DNA of 23,335 nt, from the NCBI GenBank assembly GCA_900554845.1, contig USIY01000008.1:1-23335 (forward strand), in the 5' to 3' direction. Source of the stretch: an uncultured Bacteroidales bacterium (GTDB lineage: Bacteria; Bacteroidota; Bacteroidia; Bacteroidales; Muribaculaceae). Both the position numbers and the translations under genes were made by a program. How positions within the stretch are numbered: position 1 is the first letter of the stretch; each line of letters opens with the position of its first letter. The notes under the pieces were generated by a model. The model was not told where the DNA came from. It searched no databases and saw only the letters and a list, made by a program, of their open reading frames with translations. Shown here piece by piece: positions 14,733 through 22,361 of the stretch.

Positions 14733-14909
14733 ATGAAGTTATCGGCCAAAATAGGATTCACCATACTTGTCATATTATGGATATGGCTGGCATGGGGCGT
14801 GCTGTCAGCGGGCATCACATTGTACAACCTGCTGATAGTGGCAATCTCCGGCATTATCATTTTAGTCCCGATGTGGCGAAAATGGAATAAGCCGAAAAAC
14901 AATAGCTGA
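14733..14909 (+). CDS. 58-residue two-helix membrane protein, unknown function
   Basis: The frame encodes MKLSAKIGFTILVILWIWLA followed by WGVLSAGITLYNLL and a basic end WRKWNKPKNNS. Two membrane segments are predicted (about 8-26 and 29-46), and the Lys/Arg-rich tail suggests the C-terminus is cytoplasmic. It lies 20 nt before dxs on the same strand and after a -7 element, so it probably heads the dxs-trkA-trkH transcript. I do not recognise a family. The clean hydrophobic pattern, the position and the otherwise empty divergent gap support it as a real gene. Confidence 0.6.
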   Translation: MKLSAKIGFTILVILWIWLAWGVLSAGITLYNLLIVAISGIIILVPMWRKWNKPKNNS

Positions 14910-14929
14910 CAGGCCATAGAATTTTAAAG

Positions 14930-16825
14930 ATGTACCAGGAAAATCACGAATTATCCACGCCGTTATTGGAACAGATAGGCAATCCGGAAGATTTGCGTCG
15001 ACTTGAGCCGTCGCAGCTCGGTCAGGTATGTTCCGAAATACGGCAGACCCTTATTCATGACCTCAGCGTCAATCCGGGACATTTTGGATCAAGCATGGGG
15101 GCCGTGGACATCATTGTGGCTTTGCATTATGTGTTCAACACTCCTCGCGACCGCATAGTGTTCGATGTGGGTCATCAGGCATATGCCCATAAATTGCTCA
15201 CAGGTCGTCGCGAAGCCTTTGCCACCCAGAGAACTTTGGGAGGGATCAGCGGTTTCCCGTCTCCTGCGGAAAGCGAATATGACACTTTCACCTGCGGCCA
15301 TGCCGGAAACGCCATTTCCGCGGCTTTGGGGATGGCCATCGCCGATATGAACACACCCGGTCAGGAAGACAGAAACACTGTGGCTCTTATAGGTGACGCT
15401 TCTATCGGGAACGGCCTGGCTTTCGAAGGTCTGAACAATGCGTCGACAAATCCCAACAATCTCCTTATCATCCTCAACGACAATGACATGTCGATTTCTC
15501 CGAACGTAGGGGCACTCCACCGCTACTTGTCGGACATGACAACCTCGGACGGATATAACCGCTGGCGCTTCCGGCTATACAATATGTTCAAACGCAAAGG
15601 ATTGATCGATGAAAGCCGCAAGGACGTGGTGTTGCGCTTCGGAAATGCGCTCAAGGCTTTTATCTCCAAACAGCAGAACATATTCGAAGGACTCAACATA
15701 CGCTATTTCGGACCGTTTGACGGCAACGATATCAATAAGGTCGTCAAGGTTCTTAACGAGATCAAAGGCATGACCGGTCCTCGCATCCTGCATCTTCACA
15801 CGGTAAAAGGATGCGGTTATGCTCCGGCCGAACAGAACCCGAGCTCTTGGCATGCGCCGGGACGTTTCAATCCGCTGACGGGTGAACGTGAAAAATGCCT
15901 CAGTCCCGGGCAAAAATGGCAGGAAGTGTTCGGCAAGAAGCTTCTTGAACTCGCAAAACAAGACGACCGGGTGGTAGGCGTCACTGCCGCCATGGCTTCA
16001 GGAACCTCAATTGATATTCTTCAGAAAGAAATGCCCAAACGAGTGTATGACGTAGGCATTTCAGAAGGCCATGCGGTGACATTCGCAGGGGGACTGGCCG
16101 CGGGAGGAAAACGGCCATTTGTCGCCATATATTCTTCTTTCCTGCAACGTGCGTACGACAACATCATCCATGATGTGGCGATACAGAATCTTCCCGTAAC
16201 ATTATGCATAGACCGCGCCGGATTGGTGGGAGAAGACGGTGTGACGCATCACGGCATGATGGATATAGCCTTTCTGCGCACCATCCCGAATATGAAATTG
16301 GCTTCTCCATCGGATGCCGGCATGTTCCGCCGGCTCATGGATCTCGCATTGACAAACGACGGACCGATGGCGATACGCTATCCACGTGGCAACAGCAATG
16401 AAGCGTCATCCGAGGCGGGACCGATCTCCGTAGGAAAAGGTCGCGTTGTGATTCAATCGGAATCAGCCGATACGGCAATACTTTCCATTGGACCGGTCCT
16501 CAAAGATGCACTGAAAGCCGTAGATGACGCAAAAGCCCAAGGAAAGTGTGTGGATGTATACGATATGGTCTGGGTGAAGCCGCTTGATGATGAAATCATG
16601 CGCACTATCGCGGAGCGATACAAACGAATCATCACCGTTGAGGACGGCGTCATCGCCGGTGGTTTCGGGTCGGCCGTGGAAGAATGGCTCGCCGACAAGG
16701 GTTACAATATTCCCGTAAAACGTCTCGGAATTCCTGATTCTTTCATCCAGCACGGCACTGTGGCGGAACTGAAACGCATATGCGGCATGGACAGCGATTC
16801 CATTCTTAAAACCTGCATGTCATGA
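14930..16825 (+). CDS. dxs: 1-deoxy-D-xylulose-5-phosphate synthase
   Basis: A 631-residue thiamine-diphosphate enzyme that condenses pyruvate and glyceraldehyde 3-phosphate, the first step of the MEP isoprenoid pathway. The N-terminal domain shows LIHDLSVNPGHFGSSMGAVD (41-60), FDVGHQAYAHKLL (78-90), the TPP/Mg site GDASIGNG at 155-162 and NDNDMSIS at 183-190. The pyrimidine-binding domain (about 325-490) has GISEGHAVTFAGGLA and DRAGLVGEDGVTHHG, and a C-terminal transketolase domain follows. GDAS instead of the common GDGA occurs in Bacteroidota homologues as I recall them. Its stop overlaps the trkA start by 4 nt (ATGA). Confidence 0.95.
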   Translation: MYQENHELSTPLLEQIGNPEDLRRLEPSQLGQVCSEIRQTLIHDLSVNPGHFGSSMGAVDIIVALHYVFNTPRDRIVFDVGHQAYAHKLLTGRREAFATQRTLGGISGFPSPAESEYDTFTCGHAGNAISAALGMAIADMNTPGQEDRNTVALIGDASIGNGLAFEGLNNASTNPNNLLIILNDNDMSISPNVGALHRYLSDMTTSDGYNRWRFRLYNMFKRKGLIDESRKDVVLRFGNALKAFISKQQNIFEGLNIRYFGPFDGNDINKVVKVLNEIKGMTGPRILHLHTVKGCGYAPAEQNPSSWHAPGRFNPLTGEREKCLSPGQKWQEVFGKKLLELAKQDDRVVGVTAAMASGTSIDILQKEMPKRVYDVGISEGHAVTFAGGLAAGGKRPFVAIYSSFLQRAYDNIIHDVAIQNLPVTLCIDRAGLVGEDGVTHHGMMDIAFLRTIPNMKLASPSDAGMFRRLMDLALTNDGPMAIRYPRGNSNEASSEAGPISVGKGRVVIQSESADTAILSIGPVLKDALKAVDDAKAQGKCVDVYDMVWVKPLDDEIMRTIAERYKRIITVEDGVIAGGFGSAVEEWLADKGYNIPVKRLGIPDSFIQHGTVAELKRICGMDSDSILKTCMS

Positions 16826-18159
16826 AAATCATTATTGCAGGCGCCGGAGAGGTTGGACGGCATCTTGCCAAGATGCTCAGCAATGAAAACCAGGACGTTA
16901 TCCTTGTGGACAAGGATCAAACGCGCCTTGACGTCATTGATCAGACCTACAATCTCATGACTTGGAACGGCAATACCTACAGCATCCAGAGCCTTAAGGA
17001 AATAAACGTAGAAGACGCCGATCTTTTCATCGGAGTCACACCCTTTGAGACGGACAACATCACCTCTTGTGCCATAGCCCGACAATTGGGAGCTTCCAAA
17101 ACTGTGGCGCGTATAGACAATTCCGAATTCCTTAATGACCGCAACCGCGACATTCTTCAGGATGTAGGCGTGGATTATCTTATATATCCGGAAAACGTGG
17201 CCGCTAATGAAATCGCCACGTCATTGAGTCACAATTGGGCACGATACTGGGGAGAGCTTCACGACGGCAAACTTCTTCTTATAGGTGTGAAGCTACGTGA
17301 CGAGAACCTTCCTATTCTGAATGTCAAGATCAAGGACCTTCCCGTCACTACCCATGACTTCCATATCGCCGCTATCAAACGGTGCAACGAGACTATCATT
17401 CCTAACGGCGACACCGTCATACAGGCCGATGATATTGTATATTTTATCACCACTCCCCCTTTCATAAAGGATGTGCGCGATTTGTGCGGAAAGACCAAGC
17501 GCGTGATAAAAAAGGTACTGATTATGGGAGGCAGCCGTATCGCGCACCGTTTTGCCAAGTTGTACCAGGAAAAGTTCCATATTAAGATCATCGACAACAA
17601 TATGGAACGATGCGAATATCTTGCCACAAGTCTGCCGGGATGCGAGATTGTATTCGGCGACGGTCGCGACATCGAGGTCCTGCGGGACAACAACATTTTC
17701 CAGTACGATGCATTTCTCGCCATGACCGGCAGTTCGGAAACAAACATCCTGGCGTGCATGACCGCCAAAGAATTCAATGTCAAAAAAACAGTTGCGGACG
17801 TTGAGAACCTCCAATTTGTCCCCCTGGCAGAAAATCTGAACATAGGCACTACTATAAACAAAAAACTGTTGGCTTCCAGCCACATCTACAACATTCTTCT
17901 GGATTCCGACCAAAGCAACTCTCGATTTCTTTCGCTTGCCGACGCAGATGTGGCTGAAATTCAAGTAAAGCCGGGGTCAAAAATAACCAAGGCTCCCGTA
18001 CGTGAATTGAAACTCCCCTTCGGAATGACTCTCGCGGGTCTGATCCGAAACGGTCAGGCAAGCCTGATCGGAGGTAACACTCAGATAGAACCCGACGACT
18101 ATGTGGTGCTGTTCACATTGCAGGGGACTCTTGATAAAATCGAAAAATGGTTCACGTAA
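16822..18159 (+). CDS. trkA: Trk potassium uptake regulatory subunit TrkA
   Basis: A 445-residue cytoplasmic ring-forming subunit that gates the TrkH channel by binding NAD(H)/nucleotides. There are two tandem RCK units. The first Rossmann fold starts with IIIAGAGEVGRHLAKML (residues 3-18), and the second with VLIMGGSRIAHRFAKLY near 232-248. Each is followed by a TrkA-C domain (about 140-215 and 365-445). The double RCK form is the full-length type. It shares ATGA with the dxs stop and is followed by trkH after 12 nt, so all three are probably co-translated. Confidence 0.95.
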   Translation: MKIIIAGAGEVGRHLAKMLSNENQDVILVDKDQTRLDVIDQTYNLMTWNGNTYSIQSLKEINVEDADLFIGVTPFETDNITSCAIARQLGASKTVARIDNSEFLNDRNRDILQDVGVDYLIYPENVAANEIATSLSHNWARYWGELHDGKLLLIGVKLRDENLPILNVKIKDLPVTTHDFHIAAIKRCNETIIPNGDTVIQADDIVYFITTPPFIKDVRDLCGKTKRVIKKVLIMGGSRIAHRFAKLYQEKFHIKIIDNNMERCEYLATSLPGCEIVFGDGRDIEVLRDNNIFQYDAFLAMTGSSETNILACMTAKEFNVKKTVADVENLQFVPLAENLNIGTTINKKLLASSHIYNILLDSDQSNSRFLSLADADVAEIQVKPGSKITKAPVRELKLPFGMTLAGLIRNGQASLIGGNTQIEPDDYVVLFTLQGTLDKIEKWFT

Positions 18160-18171
18160 TCTGAATGAGTA

Positions 18172-19659
18172 ATGAGGGTAAAGTTGCCGAAACTGTCGCA
18201 CCGCCGCTACATCAACATACCGATGCTGATCCGCATCGAAGGCTACCTGCTGACGATTTTGGCGGTCTTCATGCTTTTCCCCTCTTTAGTAGCCCTCGTT
18301 TTCGACGGCGAGAGTCCATTGCCGTTTTTGCTTGCCACCGCCATCACCGGAGGATCCGGCGGCGTCATGATGTGTCTCAAGCCAAAGACGCGCGACATGG
18401 GACGCCGCGAAGCGATTCTGCTCACCGGAATGACCTGGGTGGTGCTCTCTTTGTTCGGAATGCTGCCATTCCTTTTCTACAACACGCACTTTTCCGTAAC
18501 CGATGCATTCTTCGAGACAATGTCCGGATTCACCACGACAGGAGCTTCCGTTCTTCCGACACTCGACGGCGTTCCGAAAGCTATAATTTTCTGGCGTTGC
18601 CTTATGCAATGGTTCGGCGGATTGGGAATCCTCCTGTTTACCCTCGCTGTGGTTCCGATGCTTAATTCTTCCGGAGGTCTGCTGCTCTTCAACGCGGAAG
18701 TGACGGGGATCACTCATGACAAGCTGCGTCCGCGGGTAAGCAACACGGCAAAAGGGCTGTGGGGAATATATTCAATCCTCACTGCAATCCTTATTGTCCT
18801 TCTCTCTTTTTCAGAAATGGACTTCTTCAATGCCTTATGCTACGGCCTGTCAACGATGTCGACCGGAGGCTTTGCGACCACCAATCAAGGCCTTGCAGAA
18901 TACAACACACTGTATATCAAAATCATATTCATAATATTCATGTTCCTTGGGGGCGTGAATATCTCCTTGATTTTTCAAGCTTTTCAAGGACGCACGCTCA
19001 AGCTTTTGGGAAATACCGTATTCAAGGCCTACTGCTGGATAATCATGGCTGGATACGTTTGTATCGCCGCCGATGTATTGATACAAAACAATTGCCATTC
19101 TTGGGAGGACGTGACTGTCAATCCATTGTTTCAATGCCTCTCGATGATCTCGTCGACAGGAATATCGACTCCCGGATTCGTTTCATGGGGTCCTTTGGCC
19201 ACAGTTGTAACTCTTATCATGATGTTTATGGGAGCCTGTGCCGGAAGCACGTCAGGAGGAGCAAAAATCGACAGATTCATCGTTCTGTTCAAATTCATAA
19301 AAAACGAGTTTTATAAAATCATGCACCCCAACGCCGTGACCACCGTAATACTTAACGGCAAGGGGACCACCACAGGAATAATCAACAAGACCCTGGCGTT
19401 CTTGATTATTTACATGATTGTGATCCTCATCGGAGGAACCGTGGCGGCGTTGACAGGTCTGCCTCTGGGCGACAGTATGTTCTGCGCTCTCCAGGCTATT
19501 GCCAATACAGGCATGGGAACTTCCGTCACCGGTATCACCGGCGATTATTCAGCGATATCCGATCTTGCCAAATGGAGCTATGCTTTCATAATGCTTATCG
19601 GCCGTCTTGAAATATTTACGGTTCTTCTTGTTCTGACACCGGGCTTCTGGAAACGGTGA
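18172..19659 (+). CDS. trkH: Trk potassium uptake channel subunit TrkH
   Basis: A 495-residue inner-membrane ion channel with four repeated M1-P-M2 units. The pore-loop signatures are seen as MSGFTTTGASV, LSTMSTGGFATT, ISSTGISTPGF and IANTGMGTSVTG. The Gly in each loop forms the selectivity filter for K+. In the third unit the M2 region GACAGSTSGGAKIDRFIVLFK is the usual intramembrane loop and gate segment. The partner TrkA is encoded immediately upstream. The frame ends before a stem-loop and the second palindromic repeat. Confidence 0.95.
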   Translation: MRVKLPKLSHRRYINIPMLIRIEGYLLTILAVFMLFPSLVALVFDGESPLPFLLATAITGGSGGVMMCLKPKTRDMGRREAILLTGMTWVVLSLFGMLPFLFYNTHFSVTDAFFETMSGFTTTGASVLPTLDGVPKAIIFWRCLMQWFGGLGILLFTLAVVPMLNSSGGLLLFNAEVTGITHDKLRPRVSNTAKGLWGIYSILTAILIVLLSFSEMDFFNALCYGLSTMSTGGFATTNQGLAEYNTLYIKIIFIIFMFLGGVNISLIFQAFQGRTLKLLGNTVFKAYCWIIMAGYVCIAADVLIQNNCHSWEDVTVNPLFQCLSMISSTGISTPGFVSWGPLATVVTLIMMFMGACAGSTSGGAKIDRFIVLFKFIKNEFYKIMHPNAVTTVILNGKGTTTGIINKTLAFLIIYMIVILIGGTVAALTGLPLGDSMFCALQAIANTGMGTSVTGITGDYSAISDLAKWSYAFIMLIGRLEIFTVLLVLTPGFWKR

Positions 19660-19691
19660 CGAAACGCATCCGGAAACCGCAAAAAACAGAA

Positions 19692-19737
19692 TTATCTCTT
19701 GTTTTGTTATAGATATAACATATTCCTTAAGAGATAA
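19692..19737. terminator. Two-part stem-loop after trkH (possible terminator)
   Basis: TTATCTCTT at 19692-19700 pairs with AAGAGATAA at 19729-19737. Inside, TGTTAT (19705-19710) pairs with ATAACA (19715-19720). There is no clean T-run, so this is a weak AT-rich terminator or an mRNA 3'-end structure. It begins 33 nt after the trkH stop and ends 7 nt before the palindromic repeat. Confidence 0.45.
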
Positions 19738-19743
19738 GTGGCT

Positions 19744-19911
19744 TTTAATAAAAAGTTAATGTATATTTTGAGATTGTTTTTGGAAAGATTTCGCAAGGTG
19801 AGGAGGGAGCGATGCGGGCATCGTGACCGACGAACCTTGGCGGAAGATGCCAAAAACAAGCCAAAATATACATTATAAGAAAAGCCATGAATGTATTAAC
19901 TTTTTATTAAA
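19744..19911. repeat. Long palindromic repeat element, copy 2 (168 nt)
   Basis: The ends are a perfect 17-nt inverted repeat, TTTAATAAAAAGTTAAT at 19744-19760 and its complement at 19895-19911. The inner arm GTATATTTTG (19761-19770) pairs with CAAAATATAC (19862-19871). The core 19787-19856 aligns without gaps to 1243-1312 of copy 1 (52 of 70 identical, counted by hand). The core stem (CAAGGT 19794-19799 with ACCTTG 19834-19839, and flanks) keeps the single bulged G at 19840. The inner hairpin is CGATGC 19810-19815 with GCATCG 19818-19823. About 23 nt (19872-19894) are unpaired on the right side only, as in copy 1. It fills the gap between trkH and the DUF389 gene, ending 9 nt before that start codon. 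Confidence 0.85.
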
Positions 19912-19920
19912 TGACACTTA

Positions 19921-21405
19921 ATGACTCAAGATTCCACAAATACATCCTCCGACAAAGCAACAAGTACGGCGACTCAATCCGGCGAAACTTCACATATCGT
20001 TGCGGTTCAATCGTTCAAATCTCGCCTTTTATCCATATGGAGCGATATCAAAGGCTACTTGAACCCCATGCCCGACCTGGAATCACAACCCGATATCGAG
20101 GCAAGCATCCGCAGCGGCGTAAGTTTCAAAGGATCACAGCTATTGACTTTGATCTTTGCTATTTTCATAGCATCTTTGGGACTCAACACCGACAGTAACG
20201 CCGTCATCATCGGCGCCATGTTGATATCTCCTCTTATGGGGCCCATAATCGGGATGGGTCTTGGAATAGGCATAAGGGATTTCGATCTGCTTAAACGAAG
20301 CCTCAAAAACATAGGGGCGGCAATGCTCGGCTCGCTGATCACCTCCGCAATCTATTTCCTTATATCCCCTCAATATGAAGGATCAAGCCAGTTGTTGGCC
20401 CGTACGTCTCCTTCCATTTACGATGTATTTGTTGCTTTGTTTGGCGGTGCCGCGGGTATTCTCAGCATCGCGGCCAAAAACAAAGGGCAGGTATTGCCCG
20501 GCGTCGCGATCGCCACGTCGCTTATGCCTCCTCTCTGCACCGCCGGCTATGGCCTCGCAACGCTGCAGTGGAATTTCTTCTTCGGAGCCTTTTATCTCTT
20601 CTTCACCAACATGATGTTCATTTTCGTGGCTTCTTGGATAGGTGTGAAGCTTTTCCGATTCAAGCCCGTGGTTTACGAGAACGAACGCCGAGCTCATAAG
20701 GTCAAGAATATCGTGTATGTCATTGTAGTCTGCATGATCGGCATAAGCGTTTACCTCACAGTCAGAATGTTCAGTGAAAACATATTCATCCAGCGTGCCC
20801 AGAATTTTATAGAGACCGAGATGGTGTTTCCCAACACACAGGTACTGAACCATAAAGAGTACGTGAAAGGCAATCAACGTTACATCGACGTGACACTCAT
20901 AGGACAGGCGTTGCCTAAAGATTCATTGCAGCTTGCGATGATCAATAAGATGGATTCCTGCGGACTCGCAGGAACAAATCTGACAATCAAACAGGGATTC
21001 ACCATGAGTCAGGGCCATGTAAATGGCGAGAACTCCGATAAATTCTACCAGATTATGCAAAATGAGCTGATGGCACGGCAGAGCACCATCGACTCACTGA
21101 AAAATGAAATAGCCACGGCTCATAAATTCAGCGAAGACGGCAAGCTCATAGCACCGGAGGTCAAAGTTCTGTTTCCGACGGTCCGCGATATAGCGATAAG
21201 CCGTATGGTGGCGTCTTCTGTCACCGGGGCAGCCGATACCGTCAACATGATATTTGTAAACGCCCCGGAGGGGCTGAGCGCATCTGAGCGGACAAAACTT
21301 CGCGAATACGCCGGAGTACGTCTGAAAGAGCCGCATATATATCTTACCGTCAATCCACAGTCATTCCCTTGGCCGGCACCACCAAAGAAATCCGGCGCAG
21401 ATTGA
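19921..21405 (+). CDS. DUF389 family membrane protein
   Basis: A 494-residue inner-membrane protein. A Ser/Thr-rich N-terminus (1-30) is followed by SFKGSQLLTLIFAIFIASLGL (about 68-88) and a run of hydrophobic helices to about 290, including NAVIIGAMLISPLMGPIIGMGLG (about 93-115) and VAIATSLMPPLCTAGYGLATL. The duplicated SxLMxP-type helices are typical of the DUF389 (TIGR00341) family. The remaining ~200 residues are soluble with a helical segment. Function is unestablished in the family to my knowledge. No promoter is visible between it and the repeat element, so it may depend on read-through from trkH or on sequences in the element. Confidence 0.85.
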   Translation: MTQDSTNTSSDKATSTATQSGETSHIVAVQSFKSRLLSIWSDIKGYLNPMPDLESQPDIEASIRSGVSFKGSQLLTLIFAIFIASLGLNTDSNAVIIGAMLISPLMGPIIGMGLGIGIRDFDLLKRSLKNIGAAMLGSLITSAIYFLISPQYEGSSQLLARTSPSIYDVFVALFGGAAGILSIAAKNKGQVLPGVAIATSLMPPLCTAGYGLATLQWNFFFGAFYLFFTNMMFIFVASWIGVKLFRFKPVVYENERRAHKVKNIVYVIVVCMIGISVYLTVRMFSENIFIQRAQNFIETEMVFPNTQVLNHKEYVKGNQRYIDVTLIGQALPKDSLQLAMINKMDSCGLAGTNLTIKQGFTMSQGHVNGENSDKFYQIMQNELMARQSTIDSLKNEIATAHKFSEDGKLIAPEVKVLFPTVRDIAISRMVASSVTGAADTVNMIFVNAPEGLSASERTKLREYAGVRLKEPHIYLTVNPQSFPWPAPPKKSGAD

Positions 21406-21429
21406 CAACGGGATTTTGTTCATTCCTGT

Positions 21430-21461
21430 TTTGGATAGTTCATGGAAATGTTGTATTTTTG
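21430..21461 (+). promoter_or_regulatory. Promoter of dapA-dnaG
   Basis: TTTG at 21430-21433 and TATTTTTG at 21454-21461 are separated by 20 nt and match the Bacteroidota -33 and -7 elements. The predicted start near 21468 leaves about 10 nt before the dapA ATG at 21477. Confidence 0.75.
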
Positions 21462-21476
21462 TGCAAATAATAATAT

Positions 21477-22361
21477 ATGGACTCTTTATCATTACGGGGA
21501 CTGGGTATCGCTTTGATCACCCCTTTCGACAATGACAAGAATATAGATTACGATGCCCTTGGCCGGGTGTTGAATCATGTGATAGACAACGGCGCCGATT
21601 ATCTTGTGGTACTCGGCACCACCGGCGAGACAGCCACGTTGACCTCCGAGGAACGAAATGCCGTACGCAAGTTCTGCGTTCGCGAGAATCATGGCCGTGT
21701 TCCTCTGATCGCCGGAATGGGCGGCAACGATACACGGGCGCTCGTGGAAGATATCCGCGGCGCCGATCTCAATGGATACTCCGCTATCCTATCCGTCACA
21801 CCTTATTACAACAAGCCTTCGCAGGAAGGACTCTACTGTCATTTCGCAGAAGTGGCGGCGGCTTCGTTATTGCCGGTGATTCTCTACAATGTTCCCGGAC
21901 GCACGGGAGTGAATCTTTCCGCAGCCACTACACTGAGGCTCGCCCACGAGTTTCCCAATATCGTAGCCATAAAAGAGGCTTCGGGAAACATGAAACAGAT
22001 AGAGGAAATCATCAATAACCGTCCCTCCGGTTTCGAGGTTATATCCGGAGACGATTCTCTCACCTATCCGTTGATCTCCCTCGGCGCCGAAGGAGTCATT
22101 TCCGTGGTGGGAAACGCGTTCCCGCGAGAGTTCGGCGATATGGTCCGTATGTGCCTCGACGGAGACTTCCAGAAAGCCCTGCCCGTCCATTACAAATTTC
22201 AGAAACTTTACGACGAGCTCTTTGTCGACGGAAATCCTGCCGGCATCAAATATCTTCTGCATGAAATGGGATTCATTCAAAATGAGTTACGTCTTCCGTT
22301 AGTTCCCACCCGCCGAGAGACCAGTGATAAAATAGATGCGATTCTAAACACGATCCGGTGA
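21477..22361 (+). CDS. dapA: 4-hydroxy-tetrahydrodipicolinate synthase
   Basis: A 294-residue (beta/alpha)8 lyase that condenses pyruvate with aspartate semialdehyde at the start of the lysine/diaminopimelate branch, feeding peptidoglycan and protein. GTTGET is at 47-52, SVTPYYNKPSQEGLY at 106-120 with the catalytic tyrosine, YNVPGRTG at 137-144, and the Schiff-base lysine Lys166 in NIVAIKEASG. Length is normal. Its stop overlaps the proposed GTG start of dnaG by 4 nt (GTGA), which suggests coupled translation. A good promoter lies just upstream. Confidence 0.95.
   Translation: MDSLSLRGLGIALITPFDNDKNIDYDALGRVLNHVIDNGADYLVVLGTTGETATLTSEERNAVRKFCVRENHGRVPLIAGMGGNDTRALVEDIRGADLNGYSAILSVTPYYNKPSQEGLYCHFAEVAAASLLPVILYNVPGRTGVNLSAATTLRLAHEFPNIVAIKEASGNMKQIEEIINNRPSGFEVISGDDSLTYPLISLGAEGVISVVGNAFPREFGDMVRMCLDGDFQKALPVHYKFQKLYDELFVDGNPAGIKYLLHEMGFIQNELRLPLVPTRRETSDKIDAILNTIR

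Noticed and set aside
15084..15565. Non-canonical TPP motif GDASIGNG in dxs as a sign of lost activity
   Set aside because: All other catalytic segments are intact, and similar GDAS variants are, as I recall, usual in Bacteroidota homologues.
17259..17964. Two long leftward frames inside trkA
   Set aside because: Both are antisense to the second RCK domain and show no domain of their own.
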